Positions 6,343 through 13,436 of a stretch of 15,450 nt of DNA are shown here, piece after piece. The stretch's first letter is position 1. The number at the start of each line of letters is the position of its first letter. Both the position numbers and the translations under genes were made by a program. This DNA is from Pseudomonadota bacterium (GTDB taxonomy: Bacteria; Pseudomonadota; Gammaproteobacteria; Magnimaribacterales; D2472), in assembly GCA_010024215.1 (NCBI GenBank), contig RGHK01000010.1, positions 1 through 15,450 of the forward strand, read 5' to 3'. Below the pieces are notes generated by a model. That model was given only the letters and a program-made list of their open reading frames with translations, did not search any database and was not told the origin of the DNA.

Positions 6343-6925
6343 GCTCTTTTATAAATAATTTAGAAGCTATAGCTCGGTGACTAATTGTGTTTTTTACTTC
6401 TGCATCAATTGATGCCATTGATACATCATAGTTCTCTGGGTAAAAGATTTTGTCGTAACCAAACCCACCATCACCAGAACTATGAATTGATACCTTTCCA
6501 TTAATTCTTCCAAATGAATATACTGGAATGGGATCATCATATGATCTAACTCCTACAATCACGCAAACATAATAGGCACTAAGCGCAATTTCATTTCTGT
6601 TTTTTAATTCAGAAATAATTTTATTTCTATTTTCTTCATCTGTTGAACCTATGCCAGCATATCTAGCAGAATATATGCCAGGCTCATAGTTTAAATCTGG
6701 GACCACAAGACCAGAATCATCTGCTATAGAAAAAAGATCTGAATGTTTTGAGGCATGCCTTGCTTTTTTTAAGGCGTTTTCAAAAAATGTTAAACCATCC
6801 TCAACCGCATCATCAATATCTAATTCTTCTTGTGAAATGAGTTCAAAATCATGAAAAATTTTTTTAAACTCTCTAATTTTCCCCTTGTTTGAGGTGGCAA
6901 GGAGTATTTTTTTATTTTTTAGCAA
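6329..6925 (-). CDS. rdgB: RdgB/HAM1 non-canonical purine NTP pyrophosphatase (XTP/dITP)
   Basis: This enzyme hydrolyses XTP, ITP and dITP to monophosphates and keeps deaminated purines out of DNA and RNA. With a TTG start at 6925-6923 the product is 198 aa, matching the family (197 in E. coli). Family motifs are ATSNKGKIREF near the N-terminus, GLTFFENA, SIADDSGL with the catalytic acid, PGIYSARYAG, GDGGFGYDKIF and the closing SHR. I chose TTG 6925 because an AGAAGGA ribosome-binding site (6942-6936) lies 10 bases before it and because homologues start just before ATSN. The longest open frame begins at another TTG (6949) and would add eight residues with no such site. There is no ATG in a sensible place. 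The gene overlaps metW by 14 bases and hemW by 14 bases. Confidence 0.92.
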   Translation of the reverse strand: MLKNKKILLATSNKGKIREFKKIFHDFELISQEELDIDDAVEDGLTFFENALKKARHASKHSDLFSIADDSGLVVPDLNYEPGIYSARYAGIGSTDEENRNKIISELKNRNEIALSAYYVCVIVGVRSYDDPIPVYSFGRINGKVSIHSSGDGGFGYDKIFYPENYDVSMASIDAEVKNTISHRAIASKLFIKELESI

Positions 6926-7505
6926 GTAGATATATTCCTTCTGAAGCAAATAGATTTGGAGAAAGAGAGGATAATAAGCCTTTTACTCCATTGTCATTGA
7001 GAAAAAGCCTTTTATTTATTGCAAATCCTTCATCTTCACATAGTTTTTCAAAATCTTTGATAGTACATAAATGTAAATTTTTAGTTTCATACCAGCTTGA
7101 TGGAAGGTTGGGAGTAACAGGCATTTTTCCAGACGCAAGATGAAGCCTGCATTTCCAGAAACCTAAATTTGGTAATGTAACAATACATTGCTTTGAAAGT
7201 CTTAACATTCTTCTGAGCGCCATATGCGGATTTCTTAGGCATTGAATGGAGCTCGCCATTATTGCAACATCAAAATTAGAAGATTCAAAGTCTTGAATAC
7301 CTTCGTCAATATCTTTTTGTATTACGGACAGCCCCTTCACAACACATTCCTGTATTTTTTTTAGATCAATTTCTACCCCATACCCACAGGCATTTTTTTC
7401 ATTAATTAGATCCTTTAACAAAGATCCATCACCACACCCAAAGTCTATAACCTTGCTGTTGTTAGGAACCCAATCTTTAATTATTTTAGAGGTTGAAATG
7501 TTCAT
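6912..7505 (-). CDS. metW: MetW, methionine biosynthesis methyltransferase-fold protein
   Basis: A 197-aa protein of the MetW family, a small class I methyltransferase fold encoded next to metX in many proteobacteria and needed with it for the first committed step of methionine synthesis. The SAM-type loop VIDFGCGDG spans residues 19-27, the acidic strand GYGVEID spans 41-47, and the family-specific parts are TLPNLGFWKCRLHLASGKMPVTP and the WYETKNLHLCT segment that follows. Start and stop fit the neighbours: ATG overlaps the metX stop by 4 bases (ATGA), with a GAG-containing site upstream, and the 3' end overlaps rdgB. The substrate of MetW, if any, is not clear from sequence. Tight coupling to metX suggests the two act as a complex. 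Confidence 0.93.
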   Translation of the reverse strand: MNISTSKIIKDWVPNNSKVIDFGCGDGSLLKDLINEKNACGYGVEIDLKKIQECVVKGLSVIQKDIDEGIQDFESSNFDVAIMASSIQCLRNPHMALRRMLRLSKQCIVTLPNLGFWKCRLHLASGKMPVTPNLPSSWYETKNLHLCTIKDFEKLCEDEGFAINKRLFLNDNGVKGLLSSLSPNLFASEGIYLLAKK

Positions 7506-8584
7506 ACAGACTCTATAAACCCTTTAATAATATTTACATAATCATCTGATGCAAATAAAAAACTATCATGACCTTGTTTACCCTCTAGTATTACACAAGA
7601 ACATGGAACATTTACGTTCATAGCTGCTAATTGAATTTCTTTACTTCTTTTGGGAGGGTATAACCAATCACTATCAAAACCAACAACTAATAGTTTAGCT
7701 TTAATATCGGACATTGCTAATTCAAGATCTCCATGTGTTTTTGATGCAGCATCATATCCATCCATCGCTTTAGTCATCAGGATGTAGCTGTTAGCATCAA
7801 ATGTATCTGAAAACTTCTCTCCTTTATATTGCAAATAGTTTTCTACTTCATAATCAACAGTTCCATCAACTTTAGAATTTATATCTTGAAATTTTCTTCC
7901 AAATTTTTGATCCATAATACTTTCTGATGAGTATGTAATATGTCCAAGCATACGTGCTGTTTTCAATCCATTTTTGGGTTTTACATTATTATCAAGATAT
8001 TCTCCACCCATATAGTTCTTATCTTTTCTTATAGCTTCTCTACCGACCTCATTCATTGCTATATTTTGGGTGCTAGATTTTACAGCAGCTGCAAAAATAC
8101 CCGCTTTTTTAATACTGTCTGGAAAGGATATAGACCATTGAAGAGCCTGCATTCCACCAAGGCTTCCTCCGGCTACCATATGCCATTGTTTTATTTCAAA
8201 ATAATCCATTAATTTTTTTTGTGAATTTACCCAGTCTAGAACTGAAACGTTAGGAAAGTCTTTTCCATAGCTTTTATTGGTTTTGGGATTAATGCTTAAT
8301 GGACCAGTTGAGCCAGAGCATCCACCTAAATTATTAGAGCAAACAACAAAATATTTATTGGTATCAATTGCTTTATCTGGTCCAATAATTTCATTCCACC
8401 ATCCTGACTCTGATCCAGATGCCTGATGATTACCAGAAAATGCATGACAAACTAATATGCCATTTGTTTTATCAGCATTAAGTTCACCATAGGTTTCAAC
8501 CATGAGCTCAAATGATTCAAGTTTTATACCAGATTCTAGATTGATTCCAGATTCAAATTTAATAAGATCAGTATTTATTTTCAT
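7502..8584 (-). CDS. metX: Homoserine O-acyltransferase MetX (alpha/beta hydrolase fold)
   Basis: A 360-aa enzyme that acylates homoserine at the start of methionine synthesis. The catalytic triad is visible: nucleophile Ser141 in GGSLGGMQALQW, Asp306 in FDSDW and His339 in KQGHDSF. Other family signatures are HAFSGNHQASG, NNLGGCSGSTGP, PKNGLKTARMLGHITY and FDANSYILMTKAMD. Pairing with metW and similarity to the Pseudomonas protein (for example GWWNEIIGPDKAIDT) favour use of succinyl-CoA rather than acetyl-CoA, but the motifs I can read do not settle this. The N-terminus carries a short tandem repeat (ESGINL, ESGIKL, ES at residues 11-24). ATG overlaps the yggT stop by 4 bases, with an AAGG ribosome-binding site in the end of yggT. 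MetW follows with the same kind of 4-base overlap. Confidence 0.94.
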   Translation of the reverse strand: MKINTDLIKFESGINLESGIKLESFELMVETYGELNADKTNGILVCHAFSGNHQASGSESGWWNEIIGPDKAIDTNKYFVVCSNNLGGCSGSTGPLSINPKTNKSYGKDFPNVSVLDWVNSQKKLMDYFEIKQWHMVAGGSLGGMQALQWSISFPDSIKKAGIFAAAVKSSTQNIAMNEVGREAIRKDKNYMGGEYLDNNVKPKNGLKTARMLGHITYSSESIMDQKFGRKFQDINSKVDGTVDYEVENYLQYKGEKFSDTFDANSYILMTKAMDGYDAASKTHGDLELAMSDIKAKLLVVGFDSDWLYPPKRSKEIQLAAMNVNVPCSCVILEGKQGHDSFLFASDDYVNIIKGFIESV

Positions 8585-9093
8585 ATTATTGACCTTACGA
8601 TGCTGGCAAGAAATATCTCTAATTGCCTTATTAAAATTAGGGCAAAAATAGGAGAAAAGTCTAATCCCCCCAAAGCTGGAATAAATTTTCTTATAGGCGC
8701 TAATAATTTATCAGATATTTCTTCAATTATTTTCAAAATAGGGTTTGGGCTATTAGGAGCTACCCAGCTCAGAATAACAGCACCAATTATTGAGAAAAAG
8801 AATATAGTAAGAGTAGTGTTTATTACTTCAATTACAGAAACTATTCCTAAAACATAATGGTCGTACTGTGAAGAATATAGGATATAAAATCCAGAAAATT
8901 TTAAAATCACAGCAACCAAAAAAATTGTGTAAATCTGATTTGAAAATATAGAGATAAGGGATATGGGTTTATAAAAGTTTAAGAAGGCTTTAACAATTGG
9001 ATTGTAATAATCAATCTTTAAAAGATTAAATACAAAAAGTATTATGAAAACATAACTAAGAATGCTAAAAACTATGCCTAATAATCCGCTCAT
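8581..9093 (-). CDS. yggT: YggT family integral membrane protein
   Basis: A 170-aa inner-membrane protein with about four hydrophobic spans (near 3-24, 50-72, 84-109 and 145-167) arranged as two YGGT repeats. The second repeat is the clearest: ILSWVAPNSPNPI at about 107-119, then KLLAPIRKFIPALGGLDFSPI up to about 149. The first repeat has the related YYNPIVKAF and YKPIS. The biochemical role is not established; members are linked to cell-division or cell-envelope maintenance and osmotic tolerance by context. It lies between proC (1-base gap) and metX (4-base overlap), its common position in gammaproteobacteria. Confidence 0.9.
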   Translation of the reverse strand: MSGLLGIVFSILSYVFIILFVFNLLKIDYYNPIVKAFLNFYKPISLISIFSNQIYTIFLVAVILKFSGFYILYSSQYDHYVLGIVSVIEVINTTLTIFFFSIIGAVILSWVAPNSPNPILKIIEEISDKLLAPIRKFIPALGGLDFSPIFALILIRQLEIFLASIVRSII

Positions 9094-9094
9094 A

Positions 9095-9886
9095 TCAATA
9101 CTCTTTTGAAATTTCCTTTGCGCGTTTTATTGCTCTAATAATACCTTTTTCAAAACTTTGTGAAAGCTTAGTTGTCTTAAAGCTTTTAAGTCCAGCTTCT
9201 GTTGTTCCTTTTTTTGAGGCAACAGCAGAAATTAAATCATCGAGATTGTTATTATTGCTAATTGATAAAGCAATGCCTTCAAGAAGATTTGTAATTATCT
9301 CATTACTTTTTTTGGTATCTCCATTACACAACTTGGTAATTCTTTTTTCATAGACTTTAAGAAGATAAAAAAAGTATGCCGGGCCACTACCTATCAATCC
9401 TGTGAAATCATCAATATAAGCTTCTTTTTCTACTTCTATCAATATGCCAACCTTCTTTAAAATATCTGAAACTTTCTTGAAAGTGGTTTTGCTAGAAGAC
9501 TTGTTATAAATAGCAGTTATTCCCTTATTGAACCTTGATGATGTATTGGGCATAGCTCTAATGAGTTCAATTGTCTTTGATCGAGCAAGAAATTTATTGG
9601 ATTTTATACCAGCTACCAAGCTAATAATTTTTATTTTTTCATGAATTTTAATAATTTCATCAAATGCAAATAGGGCATCTTTTGGTTTTACGGCTAAAAA
9701 AACTAAGTCAGTTGCTTGAATAGAATCATGATTAATTTTTTTAACACCAATTTTGGTTAATTTTTTTGTATTGGATTTATTTCTATCAACAAAGTAAATA
9801 TATTTTTTATCATATCCAGCAGATATCAGGCCTTCTATCAAAGCTTGTGAAATATTTCCTGCCCCATAAAAAATTATTTTTTTCAT
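9095..9886 (-). CDS. proC: Pyrroline-5-carboxylate reductase ProC
   Basis: A 263-aa NAD(P)H-dependent reductase that completes proline synthesis. The N-terminal Rossmann fold starts with IIFYGAGNISQALIEGL at 4-20, with FLAVKP at 63-68 and RAMPNT at 110-115. The C-terminal dimerisation and active-site domain has GLIGSGPAYFF at 163-173 and the family signature KKGTTEAGLKSF at 225-236. Length is close to the E. coli enzyme (269). Its ATG overlaps the yggS stop by one base (TAATG), and yggT begins one base after its stop. The same yggS-proC-yggT order is widespread; the PLP-binding YggS is not known to take part in the reaction itself. Confidence 0.95.
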   Translation of the reverse strand: MKKIIFYGAGNISQALIEGLISAGYDKKYIYFVDRNKSNTKKLTKIGVKKINHDSIQATDLVFLAVKPKDALFAFDEIIKIHEKIKIISLVAGIKSNKFLARSKTIELIRAMPNTSSRFNKGITAIYNKSSSKTTFKKVSDILKKVGILIEVEKEAYIDDFTGLIGSGPAYFFYLLKVYEKRITKLCNGDTKKSNEIITNLLEGIALSISNNNNLDDLISAVASKKGTTEAGLKSFKTTKLSQSFEKGIIRAIKRAKEISKEY

Positions 9887-10554
9887 TATCTTTTACCAAA
9901 TATCTGCTCTCCAACTCTAATCATATTAGAACCAAATTTTATTGCAGACTCAAAATCATTTGTAGTGCCCATAGACAAATAACTTGCGTCTGGATAAATT
10001 TGCATTAATTTTTGATGAAGAATACTTGAATCACGCATTTGTATTTCTCCATCTTTACCCAGGCTTGGAAGCACCATTATGCCTTTTAAATTAATATTTT
10101 CTAGAGATTTTAAGTAATCTGCAAACTCTATTAGTGTTTGAGGTTCAATACCAGATTTGGAAGATTCATTTGATATATTAACCTGAATGCAAGCATTAAT
10201 TTTTTTATGTAAAGATTCACACTCACTATTAAGCTTATATGCGACTTTTTCTCTGTCTATTGAATGAACCCAATTAGCATTTTTTGCAATAATTTTTGTT
10301 TTATTAGATTGAATTGGCCCAATGAAATGCCAGGTTACTTTTTTATGGAAATTTAGATTTTTTTCCTCTAATTCTTGAGCATAGTTCTCACCAAAATGCC
10401 TTATGCCATTTTCATATGCTGCTTGAATATGTTGAATGCTTTTCTTTTTTGATACTGCAATAAGAGTTATTTCATTTTCTGACGTACACTCCTTTAAAGC
10501 ATTATTAATTCGTAGTTCAATATTTTTAATTTGTGTCTTTATTTGTTCTTGCAT
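9886..10554 (-). CDS. yggS: YggS/PLPBP family pyridoxal phosphate homeostasis protein
   Basis: A 222-aa single-domain PLP-binding protein with the alanine-racemase-like barrel. It carries PLP but has no known enzymatic activity and helps control free PLP and amino-acid pools. The PLP lysine is Lys36 in LIAVSKKK, the same number as in E. coli. Other signatures are HFGENYAQE, WHFIGPIQSNK, VNISNESSKSG and the phosphate-binding end LSMGTTNDFESAIKFGSNMI followed by RVGEQIFGKR. In E. coli the serine-rich part reads MGMS; here it is MGTT. It overlaps the upstream SPOR gene by 16 bases and proC by one base. Confidence 0.94.
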   Translation of the reverse strand: MQEQIKTQIKNIELRINNALKECTSENEITLIAVSKKKSIQHIQAAYENGIRHFGENYAQELEEKNLNFHKKVTWHFIGPIQSNKTKIIAKNANWVHSIDREKVAYKLNSECESLHKKINACIQVNISNESSKSGIEPQTLIEFADYLKSLENINLKGIMVLPSLGKDGEIQMRDSSILHQKLMQIYPDASYLSMGTTNDFESAIKFGSNMIRVGEQIFGKR

Positions 10555-11072
10555 AGTGTTCTAAGTTGAGGGTCAAACCCTCTCTTTGTTATAACTTCTT
10601 TTGCATTATTTGCAGCTGATCTATTTTTGTATGGGCCACTAAGAACGCTATGCAATAATTTTCCAGGCATCGAGTTGCTATATATTTCATTTATAGATAT
10701 TAAATCTATTTCACTGAGAATTTCTTCAGCTTCATATGCATATTTCTTGTTGCCATATGCCCCAATTTGGACAAAGTACTCACATGACATAAGCTCTTCA
10801 TCCGCACTGGCTTCTATTAATACAGAGCCCTCAAGCAATGAGGTAGGAAAATCAATTGTTATCACATTTGTATTTTCTCTTGGTTCAATGCTTTGAATAT
10901 CTGTTTTGAAATATAAAAATGATATTATTGCCAATCCAAAAGATAGGCCAACCATCCCCAAAATAGTATTTGCTGGTATTATCGGTACAGTATTTTTTTT
11001 AGACCTAAAAATAGTTTTTTTTCTAGTGACATTCCTCGTCTGAAATTTTTTTCTATTGGCGTAATCTTTCAT
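10539..11072 (-). CDS. SPOR-domain bitopic membrane protein, FtsN-like
   Basis: A 177-aa protein with FtsN-like topology: a basic cytoplasmic tail of about 30 residues, one membrane span at about 32-55, a short acidic linker and a C-terminal SPOR domain at about 97-174 starting at CEYFVQIGAYGN. SPOR domains bind denuded septal peptidoglycan, so a role at the division site is likely. The linker is much shorter than in E. coli FtsN. Cys97 and Cys174 flank the domain and could form a disulfide, as the FtsN SPOR cysteines do, though at different positions. The gene is 8 bases after argS, a placement also seen in Pseudomonas, and overlaps yggS by 16 bases. I give no symbol because several SPOR proteins share this layout. 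Confidence 0.85.
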   Translation of the reverse strand: MKDYANRKKFQTRNVTRKKTIFRSKKNTVPIIPANTILGMVGLSFGLAIISFLYFKTDIQSIEPRENTNVITIDFPTSLLEGSVLIEASADEELMSCEYFVQIGAYGNKKYAYEAEEILSEIDLISINEIYSNSMPGKLLHSVLSGPYKNRSAANNAKEVITKRGFDPQLRTLCKNK

Positions 11073-11080
11073 GCAGCAAG

Positions 11081-12826
11081 TTACATTTTTTCTATTGGTT
11101 TAATTCCAAGAAGGGTTAATCCGTTAGAAAGTATGATTTTTGCTGAGTTAAGACAGAAAATTATGGAATCAATATTTTCTTTTGACTCTGTTAAAACTTG
11201 ATTATCGTTATAAAAACTATGAAAAGAATGAGCAAAATCTTTTAAATAAAAAATTATTAGATGAGGTTGTAATGATGAAGATGCTCTGGATATGACCCCA
11301 GGATATTTGCTCATTTCGTGTATAAGCTTGTCACAATTGGTATATTTTCCATCAGCTATTGCCAGAGCAGATTTAGAGATTGATGGATTTTTTTCCATGT
11401 ATTTATTTAGTAAAGAGCATATTCTTGCGTGAGCATATTGTATGTAATAGAACATGTTTTCCTTGCTGTCGGCTTTTGCTAGGTTTAGGTCAAAATCTAG
11501 ATGTTGATCAGCTTGTTTGGACAAATAATAAAATCTAGCAGCATCTGTTCCAATATCCTCAATTAGGTCAGCCAACGAGTAGAAATCGCCCGATCTGGTC
11601 GACATTTTTACTTTGCTGCCATCTTTAAAAAGGTTAGCAAATTGAACAAGTTGAACACTCAATTTATTCTTACTAAAACCAAGTCCTTCAATAGAAGCTT
11701 CAATTCTTTTTATATAACCGTGATGATCGGCTCCCCAAACATTGATAAGCTTATCAAAACCTCTATCAATTTTGTCTTTGTGGTAAGCAACATCTGATGC
11801 AAAATATGTTGCTCTTCCATCATCTCTTATTAATACTCTATTTTTATCATCTCCAGCACCTTCTGTATTTAGCCAAACAGCCCCATCTTTTATATACGCA
11901 AGTTCCTTGTCTTTAAGATGTTCTATCGATAATGATATTTTAGATTTTGAATCTGTTAAATCGCCTAAACTTGATTCGCTATACCAATTATCAAATGAAA
12001 CATTGAATTTCTCTAAATCTGACTGAATAGATTCTAGAACCTCTTTTAGAGCGTGTGATTTTATATCTTTCCAAAGGTCGCTATATAGCTCTTTAATTCT
12101 TACAGCTAGCTCATCTATTTCTTTTTCTTCGTCTTCTGGAAGATCATGAATTAAAGGCCTCAATTCAGGAGTGATCTTTGAATTGGTTTTTGCTTTAAAA
12201 GAGTTAGCTATATCTATAATATATTTTCCTTTATACGCATTCTTTGGAAAAAATTGGGAAAGCTCTTTTTCATAAATTCGGGCAAAAACGCTACAGGTTA
12301 GAATATCGATCTGCCTTCCTGCATCATTAATATAATATTCTTTTTGAACTTTATAGCCTGATGAAGTTAATATTCTTGCAATCGCATCACCATAAGCAGC
12401 ACCTCTTCCATGACCAACATGAAGTGGGCCAGTTGGATTTGCTGAAACAAATTCTATTTGTATTGATTGATTATTTCCAATTGTGGAAGTACCAAACTCA
12501 GTGTTTTTTTTATTAATCTTATCTATGGTTGAAACAAAATCGGACCTTTGAAGAGTTATATTAACAAAACCAGGTCCAGCAGATTCAACACTCAGAAACT
12601 TGCCTGTAGCTTCTAGTGCATCAACCAGTTGTTGAGCTAGTTCTTTTGGGTTTGTTTTAAATTCACTTGCAGCAATCATGCATACGTTTGTAGTAATGTG
12701 GCCTTTATCTAGAGAGTCAGTTATAACTGAAGAATATTTGTCTTTTATTTTTGCAATATCAATGTTCTCAGCATTGGGCAATGAGAGTAAAAATTTATCT
12801 ATTTCATCATTGATATTTTTAATCAT
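11081..12826 (-). CDS. argS: Arginyl-tRNA synthetase
   Basis: A 581-aa class I aminoacyl-tRNA synthetase that charges tRNA-Arg. The ArgRS N-terminal additional domain covers about residues 1-115. The HIGH motif is HVGH at 136-139, within FVSANPTGPLHVGHGRGAA. WGADHHGYIKR at 364-374 and KMSTRSGDF at 407-415 (the KMSKS-equivalent loop) belong to the catalytic domain. The C-terminal helical DALR anticodon-binding domain begins near residue 450 (YIQYAHARI). Length is normal (577 in E. coli). The KMSTR form of the loop is common in bacterial ArgRS. Its ATG overlaps the efp stop by one base, so it is translated from the same message. Confidence 0.96.
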   Translation of the reverse strand: MIKNINDEIDKFLLSLPNAENIDIAKIKDKYSSVITDSLDKGHITTNVCMIAASEFKTNPKELAQQLVDALEATGKFLSVESAGPGFVNITLQRSDFVSTIDKINKKNTEFGTSTIGNNQSIQIEFVSANPTGPLHVGHGRGAAYGDAIARILTSSGYKVQKEYYINDAGRQIDILTCSVFARIYEKELSQFFPKNAYKGKYIIDIANSFKAKTNSKITPELRPLIHDLPEDEEKEIDELAVRIKELYSDLWKDIKSHALKEVLESIQSDLEKFNVSFDNWYSESSLGDLTDSKSKISLSIEHLKDKELAYIKDGAVWLNTEGAGDDKNRVLIRDDGRATYFASDVAYHKDKIDRGFDKLINVWGADHHGYIKRIEASIEGLGFSKNKLSVQLVQFANLFKDGSKVKMSTRSGDFYSLADLIEDIGTDAARFYYLSKQADQHLDFDLNLAKADSKENMFYYIQYAHARICSLLNKYMEKNPSISKSALAIADGKYTNCDKLIHEMSKYPGVISRASSSLQPHLIIFYLKDFAHSFHSFYNDNQVLTESKENIDSIIFCLNSAKIILSNGLTLLGIKPIEKM

Positions 12827-13389
12827 TACTTCGCTCTACCAATATATGATTCATCTCTTGTATCTACTTTTACCGTTTCACCCTCATTAATGAAAAGAGG
12901 GACCTGAATAGTAACTCCAGTTTCTAAGATAGCTGGTTTAGTAGCTCCAGAGACGGTATCACCTTTAACCCCAGGTTCAGATGATGTAATTTTTAATTCA
13001 ACAATTACAGGCGGGTTAACTAATATAGGTTTATCATTCCATAAAACAATTTCACAAGTTTCTTGGCCTACTAGCCATTTTTTTGCATCCTCCATTTCAT
13101 TGGAGCCAATTTCAATTTGTTCATATGTCAAAGAGTCCATAAAGTGCCAACTCTCGCCATCGCTATATAAAAATTCCATATCTTTGTGATTGACGTCGGC
13201 TGTTTCAACAGACTCCCCAGATTTGAAAGTCTTATCATTCGTATTGCCAGTAAGTAAGTTTTTATACTTAACTCTCATGACTGCTTGACCTTTGCCTGGT
13301 TTATGAAATTCGTGCTCTATGATCGAACAAGGAGCATTATCAATTAATAGTTTTGTTCCATTTTTAAATTGATTTGTTGAGATTTTCAT
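12826..13389 (-). CDS. efp: Translation elongation factor P
   Basis: A 187-aa EF-P, which rescues ribosomes stalled at polyproline stretches. It has the three expected domains: the KOW-like N-terminal domain with the loop HKPGKGQA at 29-36, an OB domain from about residue 65, and the C-terminal OB domain with PGVKGDT and the end signature VPLFINEGETVKVDTRDESY. Lys33 in PGKG matches Lys34 of E. coli, the residue beta-lysylated by EpmA and EpmB; those genes are not in this window. It is the first gene of the ten-gene minus-strand run and overlaps argS by one base. Its promoter must lie in the short gap before the divergent peptidase gene. Confidence 0.96.
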   Translation of the reverse strand: MKISTNQFKNGTKLLIDNAPCSIIEHEFHKPGKGQAVMRVKYKNLLTGNTNDKTFKSGESVETADVNHKDMEFLYSDGESWHFMDSLTYEQIEIGSNEMEDAKKWLVGQETCEIVLWNDKPILVNPPVIVELKITSSEPGVKGDTVSGATKPAILETGVTIQVPLFINEGETVKVDTRDESYIGRAK

Positions 13390-13436
13390 TTTAATTATTT
13401 TTTATGTTATTTTATTTGTTGTTATCGGGGAAAACT
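13390..13436. promoter_or_regulatory. Divergent intergenic region between efp and the M2 peptidase gene
   Basis: Only 47 bases separate the efp ATG (13389) from the chosen peptidase ATG (13437). Both units should start transcription in or near here. The DNA is almost all A and T except for a CGGGG block (13426-13430), which also serves as the purine-rich ribosome-binding site of the peptidase. I could not identify convincing -35/-10 pairs for either direction. Confidence 0.3.

Noticed and set aside
13404..13436. Upstream ATG at 13404 as the start of the M2 peptidase
   Set aside because: It would place 11 extra residues before a well-formed lipoprotein signal and has no ribosome-binding site, whereas ATG 13437 has GGGG at a good distance.
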